From: Zobellia uliginosa
GTDB taxonomy: Bacteria > Bacteroidota > Bacteroidia > Flavobacteriales > Flavobacteriaceae
Assembly: GCF_018860745.1 (NCBI RefSeq)
Contig: NZ_JAHKPY010000014.1
Location: 643,172-707,171 of the forward strand
DNA length: 64,000 nt
Reading direction: 5' to 3'
Part shown: positions 9,521 through 18,739 of the stretch, in pieces
Numbering within the stretch: position 1 is the first letter of the stretch
How the letters are laid out: each line of letters opens with the position of its first letter
The notes under the pieces: generated by a model
Databases searched by the model: none
What the model was told of the DNA's origin: nothing
The model's input: the letters and a program-made list of their open reading frames with translations, nothing else
Position numbers and translations under genes: made by a program

Positions 9521-11146
9521 ATGAAAAACTTAAAATACATATACATCACTTTAGGTATCTTGGCTTTTACGGCTTGTAATGACCCTGAAGATGTTGACCT
9601 TGAGCCAGAGGTAATGGCAGAGGCACTTGTTGAATTAGATGCGGGCTCTGCAGATTTTTCAACTTATGTTTCTCTAGGAAATTCGTTAACTGCAGGTTTT
9701 ACGGATAATGCACTTTTTCAGGCAGGTCAAGCTAATTCCTTTCCTAATCTTCTTTCAAGTAAATTTGCATTGGCCGGAGGCGGTGCTTTTTCCCAACCTT
9801 TGATGAATGATAATATCGGAGGCTTGTTGGCGGGCGGAACACAGATAGAGGGCCTTAATCCAAGGTTGGTTTTTGGCGGTGCCGGACCAGTTGATTTGGA
9901 AGAGGTTGTTGGGCCTATTGTTCCAACAACGGATATTGCGTTGAACAACCCTACGGGCCCGTTTAACAATATGGGTGTTCCGGGTGCAAAGAGTTTTCAT
10001 TTGCTTGCTCCTGGTTATGGTAATATTGCAAATTTAGCAGCCGGACTGGCCAACCCTTATTTTGTTAGAATGACCGGATCTACTCCTGATGCACGCGTAT
10101 TGGAGTTGGCAATGGCGCAGTCGCCAACTTTTTTTAGTCTGTGGATCGGTAACAATGATGTATTGGGTTATGCCCTTTCAGGTGGTGATGGCACAAATCC
10201 TATTTCGGACCAGCCCACTTTTGATCTAGCCATTAATACCCTTGTGACCACTTTAACATCTGGTGGCGCAAAAGGTGTAATGGCAAACATTCCTTATGTA
10301 ACATCTATTCCGCATTTTACAACTGTTCCACATGACCCAATTGACCCTGCGGAAAATGGTTTTGCAGATCAGGTTCCAACTTTAAATACAGTTTATGGGG
10401 CTTTGAATCAAGTTTACAATGCCATGGGCGAAACAGCACGTGTAGTAGTGTTCTCTGACTCTTTGAATAATTCGGTAGTAATTAAGGACGAAGCTTTAGC
10501 TGACATCTCAGCTCAGATTACAGGTGCTTTTAATGCTAACCCGGCTTTCCCTGCGTTTGTAACGCAATTAGGTTTGCCCGAGGCAGCTGCACCTTTGGTG
10601 GCTAGTCTTTTGGGGACGGCCTACGGTCAGTCAAGACCAGCAACTGAAAACGATTTGTTGGTTTTGCCGAGTAGTAGTATTATAGGTAAAGTTAATGAGG
10701 AGTCTTTTGCGTCATTATCGGCAGCAAATCTTCCACCTGCAGTTGCCGGACAATTTTCTGTTGAGGGTATTACTTTGCCGTTAGCGGACAAATGGGTGTT
10801 AACGCCAGAGGAACAAGATGAAATTAAAATAGCTACAGATGCTTTTAACGCTACCATTTCTTCTGCTGCATCCGGAGCAAGTTTAGCTTTTGTAGATGCA
10901 AATCAATTGTTGCAAGATTTAGCTCAGGGAGGCGTCACCGATGGAGATTTTACCTTAACCGCTAATCTAGTTACAGGTGGAGGCTTTTCTTTAGATGGTG
11001 TACACTTAACGGCAAGAGGTTATGCTTTGATGGCAAATGAATTCATGAAGGCGATCGACGCGGCCTATCAATCCAATTTTGAAGCATCAGGCTCATTGTT
11101 CAACATCGGAAACTATCCGACGAACTACTCGCCTACATTGCAATAG
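9521..11146 (+). CDS. SGNH/GDSL-family hydrolase lipoprotein
   Basis: 541 residues with a lipoprotein signal ending in FTAC (Cys19), so it is anchored in the envelope. The GDSL block reads VSLGNSLTAG (Ser55 is the expected nucleophile, with Asn in place of the usual Asp before it). Block III is SLWIGNNDVLG with the GxND pattern, and block V is DGVHLTARGY with the catalytic Asp and His. Between blocks III and V is a long insert (about 250 residues) without recognised motifs. It follows the TonB-dependent receptor by 21 bp and is probably in one operon with it. The substrate is unknown; lipid or sugar esters are typical for the fold. Confidence 0.88.
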   Translation: MKNLKYIYITLGILAFTACNDPEDVDLEPEVMAEALVELDAGSADFSTYVSLGNSLTAGFTDNALFQAGQANSFPNLLSSKFALAGGGAFSQPLMNDNIGGLLAGGTQIEGLNPRLVFGGAGPVDLEEVVGPIVPTTDIALNNPTGPFNNMGVPGAKSFHLLAPGYGNIANLAAGLANPYFVRMTGSTPDARVLELAMAQSPTFFSLWIGNNDVLGYALSGGDGTNPISDQPTFDLAINTLVTTLTSGGAKGVMANIPYVTSIPHFTTVPHDPIDPAENGFADQVPTLNTVYGALNQVYNAMGETARVVVFSDSLNNSVVIKDEALADISAQITGAFNANPAFPAFVTQLGLPEAAAPLVASLLGTAYGQSRPATENDLLVLPSSSIIGKVNEESFASLSAANLPPAVAGQFSVEGITLPLADKWVLTPEEQDEIKIATDAFNATISSAASGASLAFVDANQLLQDLAQGGVTDGDFTLTANLVTGGGFSLDGVHLTARGYALMANEFMKAIDAAYQSNFEASGSLFNIGNYPTNYSPTLQ

Positions 11147-11170
11147 AAATAGATTTTTCCTATGTTTTAT

Positions 11171-11198
11171 AAGGCATCATTTAATGGTGCCTTTTTTT
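11171..11198 (+). terminator. Terminator after the receptor/SGNH operon
   Basis: A stem AAGGCATCA / TGGTGCCTT (one G-U pair) with a five-base loop is followed directly by a run of seven T. It lies 25 bases after the SGNH gene. Confidence 0.8.
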
Positions 11199-11223
11199 GT
11201 GCTGAAAAAAGAATAAAAAGTAG

Positions 11224-11254
11224 TTTACAATTCGAGTTGAAAAACATACCTTTG
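11224..11254 (+). promoter_or_regulatory. Promoter of atpD-atpC (TTTA-N19-TACCTTTG)
   Basis: TTTA at 11224-11227 and TACCTTTG at 11247-11254 are separated by exactly 19 bases, which fits the -33/-7 pattern of the primary sigma factor of Bacteroidota. The predicted start leaves a leader of about 70 bases before atpD. Confidence 0.65.
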
Positions 11255-11317
11255 CAGCCTGAAAAACATAGGTGTATTAAGGTGTTTTTCAATACAGTAA
11301 GTAATTTGAATTCATAA

Positions 11318-12838
<1,521 letters not shown>

Positions 12839-12861
12839 TTAGTACCAAGAATTGAGTAATA

Positions 12862-12902
12862 AGTATTAAGTACTTTTTACTTTGGACTAACTACTTAATA
12901 CT
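12862..12902. repeat. Inverted repeat in the atpD-atpC gap
   Basis: AGTATTAAGTA (12862-12872) is repeated as its exact reverse complement TACTTAATACT (12892-12902) with 19 bases between. The whole 70-base gap is built from variants of AGTATTA/AGTACTTA. The second arm ends six bases before the atpC ATG, so the hairpin could influence translation of atpC or mRNA processing between the two subunits. Confidence 0.6.
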
Positions 12903-12908
12903 AAGAAT

Positions 12909-13187
12909 ATGTATTTAGAAATTGTATCACCAGAAGCCACTTTATTTTCAGGCGAAGTAACATCGGTAACTGTACCAGGTGTGAATGGCGAGTTTCAGAT
13001 TTTGAACGGTCATGCCGCTATAGTTTCTTTGCTTCAAGAAGGTAATGTTCGTGTTGATGGCAATATAAAAATAGATGAAGCGTACGCTTCTAAGTTCTCA
13101 AAAGATGCTAGCGGAAAGGTAATACTTCCCATTGCTAGCGGAACTGTTGAAATGAGTGATAATCGGGTAATTGTATTGGCCGATTAA
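12909..13187 (+). CDS. atpC: F1Fo ATP synthase subunit epsilon (short form)
   Basis: 92 residues covering only the N-terminal beta-sandwich of epsilon (MYLEIVSPEATLFSGEVTSVTVPGVNGEFQIL, then LNGHAAIVSLL). The C-terminal two-helix inhibitory domain of longer epsilons is absent. This short form is normal in Bacteroidota, so it is not a truncation. It follows atpD by 70 bp, a gap that holds an inverted repeat. Confidence 0.95.
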   Translation: MYLEIVSPEATLFSGEVTSVTVPGVNGEFQILNGHAAIVSLLQEGNVRVDGNIKIDEAYASKFSKDASGKVILPIASGTVEMSDNRVIVLAD

Positions 13188-13212
13188 ATAGTACATTTTT
13201 ATTATAAATTAT

Positions 13213-13246
13213 AAAGGCTACACCTAAAAGTGTAGCCTTTTTTTAT
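13213..13246. terminator. Bidirectional terminator between atpC and the HTH gene
   Basis: A perfect 11-bp stem (AAAGGCTACAC / GTGTAGCCTTT) with a six-base loop is flanked by T-rich sequence on the atpC side and A-rich sequence on the other, so it can serve both convergent units. Confidence 0.85.
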
Positions 13247-13449
13247 TCTATTTCATAAGAAAGAATATCTGCCGGTTGACAATCTAACGCCTTACAAATT
13301 GCTTCAAGAGTTGAAAACCGTATAGCTTTAGCTTTGCCTGACTTTAGAATAGATAGATTGGCTTCTGTTATACCTATCATTTCTGCGAGTTCTTTACTTT
13401 TTAGATTACGGTCTGCTAATACAGTATTTAAGTTAACGACGATGCTCAT
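13243..13449 (-). CDS. XRE-family HTH regulator (YozG-like)
   Basis: 68 residues, almost wholly one Cro/C1-type helix-turn-helix: LNTVLADRNLKSKELAEMIGITEANLSILKSGKAKAIRFSTLEAICKALDCQPADIL, here given only as its landmarks KELAEMIGI, EANLSILKSGK and LEAICKALDCQPADIL. This compact type is typically encoded with DUF2975 membrane proteins, as here. It is the last gene of a three-gene operon, two bases after the second DUF2975 gene. The operon promoter carries a palindrome that is a likely binding site for this protein (autoregulation, inferred). Confidence 0.9.
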   Translation of the reverse strand: MSIVVNLNTVLADRNLKSKELAEMIGITEANLSILKSGKAKAIRFSTLEAICKALDCQPADILSYEIE

Positions 13450-13451
13450 AG

Positions 13452-13964
13452 TTATATGGTTAGGTCGTTTTCAGATTGTACAGTATAACCTTTTTGAAAT
13501 ACGTATGTTAGAAACAAGGAAATCATCTCAAAGATGACCAATAATATAAGATTGTGAACATTTCTAAATTCCGTCTTATGCATTATAGGATAATGGATAA
13601 GAAAGTATAGAATAGGACCAACAATTAAATTTAGGACGGTTAAAAGTTTCAAATTTTTGACAATACCTTTATTAAATATGACTGTTTTTTTAAGGGCTTT
13701 GAAAATATTAGAAAGTAAATAGAGAAGTAGAATTCCAAAAATTAAGGTTAGGGTAATGGTTAGTATGTCACTAAACTGATAATCGCCTTGTACAGAACTT
13801 CCTGTTAGGGGAATTTGCATATCAAATCTACTATCCTTAACGGTAAATCTATTGGTAATAAAAGCAAATTCCATATAGGTGAGAAAAGCTAAGAGTGCAA
13901 TTGAAATACTTCTAAATATATAATAGAAGAATGCTGAAAGTGATTTTGGACCGAATATTTTCAT
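13452..13964 (-). CDS. DUF2975 membrane protein (second copy)
   Basis: 170 residues with four predicted membrane segments (SISIALLAFLTYMEFAFI, ILTITLTLIFGILLLYLL, LLTVLNLIVGPILYFLI, NLILLVIFEMISLFLTYVF). The C-terminus KGYTVQSENDLTI has the ENDLT ending diagnostic of DUF2975. It lies between another DUF2975 gene (11 bp upstream) and the HTH gene (2 bp downstream). The function of the family is unknown. The constant pairing with a small HTH protein suggests that the membrane proteins sense or restrain the regulator, which is inference. Confidence 0.85.
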   Translation of the reverse strand: MKIFGPKSLSAFFYYIFRSISIALLAFLTYMEFAFITNRFTVKDSRFDMQIPLTGSSVQGDYQFSDILTITLTLIFGILLLYLLSNIFKALKKTVIFNKGIVKNLKLLTVLNLIVGPILYFLIHYPIMHKTEFRNVHNLILLVIFEMISLFLTYVFQKGYTVQSENDLTI

Positions 13965-13975
13965 TTTATTCTTTT

Positions 13976-14482
13976 TTATATAGTTAGGTCGTTTTCTTGT
14001 TTTATATCATAGCCCTCTTTAATTAATTGGGCAACAATCAAAAGAAAAAATGCAATTACTAAAATTGGTATTCTATCACTCAGGGCAGCACCAAAATCTC
14101 TTCCTAAATTATAAGCGACAGATTCCCCTTTAATTGCAGGTTTGTTTAGAATATTCTCAAAAACTCTTATAATAAATCCACCGGCTGAGTAAAATATTAA
14201 ACCTCTACCGATAGATGTAAAGCTGAAGCCGTTTTTTGCGGAAAAAACAGAATCTGTATGTAAGGTATAAATGGTTTTTCTGAATTTTATTAGAAGCCAA
14301 AGTGCATAACTTAATAATATCAGATTGAATATTACAAGAATTAGGTCAGAATTAGATGATATTATAGTTGACGCAGAGTTTAAATATTTTAGTAATGATC
14401 CGCCCTTTTCTAAAATTGAAATAATTACCGTAAATATTAATAAGTTAACAAAGAACTTAAATGCTTTAGTATAGTTTTTCAT
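13976..14482 (-). CDS. DUF2975 membrane protein (first copy)
   Basis: 168 residues starting at the ATG at 14482 (MKNYTKAFKFFVN). A longer frame exists upstream but runs through the promoter and overlaps the GNAT gene, so it is not used. Four membrane segments are visible, and the ending EGYDIKQENDLTI has the same ENDLT tail as the next gene, which points to a tandem duplication within DUF2975. The two copies have diverged strongly elsewhere. First gene of the operon. A palindromic operator and a -7 box lie just upstream. Confidence 0.85.
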   Translation of the reverse strand: MKNYTKAFKFFVNLLIFTVIISILEKGGSLLKYLNSASTIISSNSDLILVIFNLILLSYALWLLIKFRKTIYTLHTDSVFSAKNGFSFTSIGRGLIFYSAGGFIIRVFENILNKPAIKGESVAYNLGRDFGAALSDRIPILVIAFFLLIVAQLIKEGYDIKQENDLTI

Positions 14483-14489
14483 AATATAA

Positions 14490-14506
14490 TTATTGTTTAA
14501 CAATAA
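14490..14506. promoter_or_regulatory. Palindromic operator TTATTGTT-N-AACAATAA
   Basis: A perfect 8+8 bp palindrome around one central base abuts the -7 box of the DUF2975 operon, on its downstream side. A third half-site (AACAATAA, 14530-14537) overlaps the -33 region. The layout is that of a repressor site covering the start of transcription. The likely ligand is the HTH protein encoded at the end of the operon (inference). Confidence 0.6.
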
Positions 14507-14534
14507 CAAATATATAAAAATTATCGAAAAACAA
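14507..14534 (-). promoter_or_regulatory. Promoter of the DUF2975-DUF2975-HTH operon
   Basis: Read on the reverse strand, TTG (14534-14532), 17 bases, then TATATTTG (14514-14507) fit the Bacteroidota promoter, with a slightly short spacer. The palindrome at 14490-14506 begins directly after the -7 box. Confidence 0.55.
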
Positions 14535-14559
14535 TAATTGTAGATTAAAATATATTGGA

Positions 14560-15111
14560 TTATGATGTCTTCAAAGAAATCAATTCCCAATCTTGACTTA
14601 AGGAATGATAAGTGCATACATTCTCAAAACCAACGGCATAATGGGCGCCTAATGATCTGCTGTTAGTGGCATCTACTTCCGTGATGATGGCGTCGTATTT
14701 TGGGTAGGAGGCTTTTTTCATGGCGTTATAAAGTCCGCGAAAAACACCCTGTTTTCTATGGGTTTTGGCAACGCATATTTGCCCCATAGTAATAAAATTT
14801 TGAATGTTTACATTTTCTAGTTCTGTAAACATTGGTCTTAGAACTGAAATTTCATCTTTAAAACCATCGGTCATAGACAGGGCGTAGCCTACAACTTTGT
14901 CATCATCTTTTGCAATGATATGAGGGCATGCATCATTCATTCTAGTAAGTACGTCTAAATCATGAACTACGGTAACAAAACCTTCTTTTTCCCTTTCTTT
15001 GGGTGAAACGGAAGTAGGTAGATTTGCACGCTGAAGTGATAGTATTTGTTGCAATTCATCCTCGGATGTTGCAGTGGCGTAGCGTATCACTTTTTTTTCG
15101 TTTTTAGCCAT
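14560..15111 (-). CDS. GNAT-family N-acetyltransferase
   Basis: 183 residues with a GNAT fold: substrate strands around HIIAKDDDKVVGYALSM, and the acetyl-CoA loop in ICVAKTHRKQGVFRGLY (RKQGVF is the Q/RxxGxG/A motif), then ITEVDATNSRSLGAHYAVGFENV near the end. The acceptor is unknown. Its start overlaps the end of the M61 gene by 25 bp, so it is translated from the same message. The stop lies 77 bp upstream of the DUF2975 start. Confidence 0.85.
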   Translation of the reverse strand: MAKNEKKVIRYATATSEDELQQILSLQRANLPTSVSPKEREKEGFVTVVHDLDVLTRMNDACPHIIAKDDDKVVGYALSMTDGFKDEISVLRPMFTELENVNIQNFITMGQICVAKTHRKQGVFRGLYNAMKKASYPKYDAIITEVDATNSRSLGAHYAVGFENVCTYHSLSQDWELISLKTS

Positions 15112-16898
15112 TCTTGTCTACTTCTCAACTGTTTTTTAGATGGTTTTAAACCCTCTTTTTCTGCAAGGAAAAGACTGTAATCAGGATTACTTTCCAAAAC
15201 AAGCGTAGTTTGTTTTTCAAACCCGAAGCGTTTAAAGGTAATTTTCAGTGTATCCCCAACTTTTAGTTTCTGAATATATGTGCTGAATTGCTGTCCGTCA
15301 GGAAAACCTTTACCGTTAATACCCGTGATTATATCTCCTTTATCCAATCCAGCTTGGTAAGCTGGAGTTCCCATTTTAGGATTGGATTGGATTTTGCCAT
15401 GACCATCGCCATCTAATGAAACAGCTACTCCAAAATAAGGTGCTTCCATATCTTGTTTCAATAGGACTCCAACAGAATGTAAAAGAGCACTGTAATCTGG
15501 CATTTCACTTTTAAATATGTATTTATTGAAGAAAGTGTTCGCAAATTCTTTCCCTGCATATTCGGCTAGTGTTTGTTGAAGGTTTTCTAGGGTGTAGGGT
15601 TTTTCGGTTTTTCCGTATTTTTCCCAGACCAGTTTCATATAATCATCTAGGTTCAGTTTTTCCTCGCGCAGCGATAAATCCAAAGCTAGACCAAGTACAC
15701 TTCCGTAAGAATAATAAGAAATAAAAGTATTCTCTCTGTTTACTGGGTCTACGGAAGTGGCAGCATCCACAAAAGGAGCTTGATAACTCATTTCTATAGG
15801 GTTAAAATACCGAAGTGCAGGTGAGTTCCAAACATAGTTAAAAGTACCTGAAATGCCTTCTACGTACTTCTTTGGAGTAATAATTCCGGCTCTACATAGA
15901 ATTAGATTGGTGTAATAACTGGTAAAGCCTTCTGCGAACCACAAGGCACCGCTCATATTCGCTTCTTCAAAATTAAAAGGTTCTAATGATTTTGGGCGGA
16001 TACGCTCAACGTTTCAAGCATGAAAAAACTCATGGGAAACGGTTCCGATATTACCTTCCATGCCTCCATTTGCCAAACTACGTGTGCTAGTGAGAATAGT
16101 AGAGTTACGATGCTCCATGCCATCACCGGAAGCATTGGGCATATAGCAGGCTAAGAAAGTATAAATACCATAATCAAATTCAGGAAGTTCACCATATACT
16201 TCCTTTTCAGCTAGAACGGTTTTCTTTACATTTTCGAAATAGGCATCTAGTTCTTCGTCCGTGCCGTTATGGTGCAGAACAAAACGTATTTTTTGTTTCT
16301 TTCCGTTGTCCTCAACCTCAAATTCACGAACCGAATGATTACTTATTTCAGTAGGGCTATCCATAAAATAATAAAGGTTAGGCGCAGAATATGTGGTTCC
16401 AGAAACCAAAGGAAGTTGAGTGGCTACCTTCCACTTCAAATCTTTTCTAACCTTAAAATCAACTTCAATTTTTCTATCGCTCAGGGCAGGAGCGTACATA
16501 AATGTCGCAGGTATATTTAGGTGGGCATGCGTTTCATCTACTTGAGAATAGGTGCCTCCTCCTCGGTTAGCAAAAAGTGTGTAATTAATGGTAATAGTAC
16601 CATCGTGACCAACCACTTGCCACTGGTACGGGTCTGGGCGTAATACTTCTAAAATTTTTCCTTTACCGTCCGTGGCTTTAAAACTGTAAACGTTCTTAGC
16701 AAATTCATGCAACGCATAACGGCCGGGGGAAGAACGGCTCATTCTAAAAGCAACCGTATCCGCTTTCAAATCTGGAAAAGTACCATTTACTACCGCCTCA
16801 TGGTGAACGGCGTTTTCAAAAGAAATATCATAATGGTTGGTTTGAGCAAAAAGAATGCTTCCGGCACAGCATAAAAGGAAGGTAAAAGTGAATTTCAT
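15087..16898 (-). pseudogene. M61-family metallopeptidase (glycyl aminopeptidase type) interrupted by one in-frame TGA
   Basis: The frame is intact from the ATG at 16898 to the stop at 15087 (603 codons, normal for M61) except for a TGA at 16016-16014. The first part (294 residues, signal peptide ending at ILFAQ) ends in HEFFHA, then stop, then NVERIRPKSLEPFNFEEAN and MSGALWFAEGFTSYY. In relatives the stop position is Trp (HExxHxWNV), so one TGG to TGA change explains the break. The zinc ligands are split: the two His lie before the stop and the Glu of WFAEG after it. A PDZ domain (about codons 475-580) and a basic C-terminus are intact. A restart at the Met 19 codons later is possible but would lack the HExxH. 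Sequencing error, recent mutation or readthrough cannot be told apart here. Confidence 0.88.
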
Positions 16899-17049
16899 TA
16901 ACGTAGATTTAATGTGTCTAATATACCAATTATAGCGAGTATAGCCTACATTTGATTTTACTACGCATAAAAGAAAGATTTATATTACAAAACATAATAG
17001 CGCAACCTTTTGTCAGGATAAGTATCTGATTAATAATCAAATTGGCATA

Positions 17050-17637
17050 ATGAAACAAACATATTGTATAGTTCTGCTGTTCTCAAGTTCTATTATGTTG
17101 TGCTTTGCCCAAGAAGGTGCAGATGTACCTCAATATAAAAATCAGATTTCTACAAATTTATTACTGCCTTTTACTGGTAGTTTTGATTTAACTTATGAGC
17201 GAACAATTGCTAATAAGTGGGCAGTAGGTTTGTCCGGTGCAATTTATGGAGATGATTTTGGAGATTTTGATACAGAATCATCAGGCTATTACGATCGTAC
17301 CACAAATTTTGAGATAATGCCTTTTGTACGGTTCTATTTGAACAGCACTCAAACCAACGGCCACTTTTTTGAAGTCTTTGGTTCCATATCCCAAGTTGAA
17401 CAAACCGGTGGGTATGTACGCAACGTTAATGATCAAGGCTACGGCGTGTATGTTATTGGCTCCGAAAACTACATTGTTGGTGGTTTGGGAACGGGATATG
17501 GGTATCGGTTTTTATTTATGAAGAACAGATTGGTTGTAGAAGGACAATTGGGTATACGAACCAATTTTAGCACTAATTTCTTTTTTTTAAATGTTGCCTT
17601 AGTGCGCACAGGAATAAAAATAGGATATAGGTTTTAA
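17050..17637 (+). CDS. Predicted outer-membrane beta-barrel protein
   Basis: 195 residues with a signal peptide ending at MLCFAQ. The mature part alternates polar and aromatic residues in strands (NKWAVGLSGAIYG, FEIMPFVRFYLN, HFFEVFGSISQVE, GGLGTGYGYRFLF, RTGIKIGYRF) and ends in Phe after an aromatic pair, as outer-membrane barrels do. It resembles small DUF3575-like barrels, but no specific family is recognised. The next gene, a lipoprotein, follows by 5 bp and is likely co-expressed. Confidence 0.75.
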   Translation: MKQTYCIVLLFSSSIMLCFAQEGADVPQYKNQISTNLLLPFTGSFDLTYERTIANKWAVGLSGAIYGDDFGDFDTESSGYYDRTTNFEIMPFVRFYLNSTQTNGHFFEVFGSISQVEQTGGYVRNVNDQGYGVYVIGSENYIVGGLGTGYGYRFLFMKNRLVVEGQLGIRTNFSTNFFFLNVALVRTGIKIGYRF

Positions 17638-17642
17638 AACTT

Positions 17643-18239
17643 GTGATTATGAGATATACATATATTGGTTGCTTCCTTTTAAGCCTACTCATGGCAGGCT
17701 GTTTTTCTAATGATGACGATTCTGCGATAAACTATATAGACCTACAAGTAGAGGATGTATTTGTCTTTGATGACCAAACCGAGTATGTAGTTGGAGATAC
17801 CATTTTCTTTTCGCAAAAATTTAGCCGGTATATTAAAGAAGAAGGGTACAATGAACTCTTGGATTTATTTGAAACTACAAAAGACAATCAGTTTGCTTAT
17901 TCTTTTAATGTTAAAAAATTCTCTGATTTTTCCAATACTTATGTGAACGTTTCAATAGACCCTGAATACATTATTACTTCAGGAGAAAGTCCTACGGATT
18001 ACTTTTTTTACAATGATTACGTTACGGTTGCCAAATTGAATGAAGCAGAAGATGCATATGAGTCAAGGGTCGGAGTAGTTTTACAGGAAATTGGGTCTTT
18101 CCAGTTGGACTTATCTTTTGTCTATTTCAGAAATGGGTTTGATTACAATAACAAAGAGAGTGTTGATTTAGATATAAGGCACCGTTTTACAAGTCCTAAT
18201 GCTGCTTATAAAGAATTTAAGGTAGTAGAACAGCAGTAA
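17643..18239 (+). CDS. Lipoprotein of unknown function
   Basis: 198 residues with a lipoprotein signal ending in LMAGC (Cys19 counted from the first Met; a second Met at position 3 could also start it). The acidic stretch SNDDDS after the Cys is typical for exported flavobacterial lipoproteins. The remainder is acidic, rich in Tyr and Phe, and probably beta-structured. No family is recognised. It pairs with the barrel gene 5 bp upstream. Confidence 0.7.
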   Translation: MIMRYTYIGCFLLSLLMAGCFSNDDDSAINYIDLQVEDVFVFDDQTEYVVGDTIFFSQKFSRYIKEEGYNELLDLFETTKDNQFAYSFNVKKFSDFSNTYVNVSIDPEYIITSGESPTDYFFYNDYVTVAKLNEAEDAYESRVGVVLQEIGSFQLDLSFVYFRNGFDYNNKESVDLDIRHRFTSPNAAYKEFKVVEQQ

Positions 18240-18453
18240 TGTTTTCTTTTCCTTATAAGTATATTTAACGAATTCAATTGAAGGTTCGTTTGCTTCCTGT
18301 TTTATAAACTTTTCGGTTTTACAATTTATATAACAAACCCAGTTATTGTTCAGGATCATATAATCATAATCTTTCCGTTTAGACAAAACCCCTAATTACA
18401 TGGGGTGTCCTAGCGCACATGGTTTTACCTTTGTTGTCAATAAAAATCATAAT

Positions 18454-18696
18454 ATGACTCAATTTTTAAAACATTCGTTTGGCTTCTATTGGGACTGATA
18501 TCAATAGGCTCGGCTCAAGCTAAAAATGATAAAATCTACTATAACAAAACTTGGAAGGAGATTTTACAACTTATCTCTTAGGGAATAAATTAGCTGCTAC
18601 ATATGTTAAGGGTCAGTTTATTTTGGAGCGCACACCCATTTTTCGCAACAGCTAGGACTAGAGATCAAATACTTTAACGCAGGTATGTTGTACTAA
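18454..18696 (+). pseudogene. Relic of a signal-peptide-bearing envelope protein
   Basis: The 500-base gap between the lipoprotein and bioF holds fragments that make sense only with frameshifts. An ATG at 18454 (MTQFLK) leads, after a shift, to FVWLLLGLISIGSAQA and NDKIYYNKTWK. After another shift comes DFTTYLLGNKLAATYVKGQF, and after a third FGAHTHFSQQLGLEIKYFNA. Each piece reads like a flavobacterial secreted or barrel protein, and the order is colinear. At least three frame changes are needed, so it is a decayed gene. The 210 bases before it (18240-18453) hold nothing I can name. Confidence 0.55.
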
Positions 18697-18727
18697 TCAA
18701 GTATGTGTTTGTTTTGATGAAACAGCT

Positions 18728-18735
18728 TACATTTG
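18728..18735 (+). promoter_or_regulatory. -7 box of bioF, placed for a leaderless start
   Basis: TACATTTG fits TAnnTTTG and ends only four bases before the bioF ATG. With the usual distance from -7 to the start site, transcription would begin at or within one base of the ATG. A TTTG lies upstream at 18708-18711 with a shorter spacer of 16. Confidence 0.45.
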
Positions 18736-18739
18736 GTTT

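Noticed and set aside
12909..13187. atpC as a truncated gene
   Set aside because: Lack of the C-terminal helices is normal for the epsilon subunit in Bacteroidota.
13976..14617. Longer version of the first DUF2975 gene (213 codons)
   Set aside because: The extra 45 codons run through the -7 box and operator and overlap the GNAT gene, and the DUF2975 similarity starts at MKNYTK.
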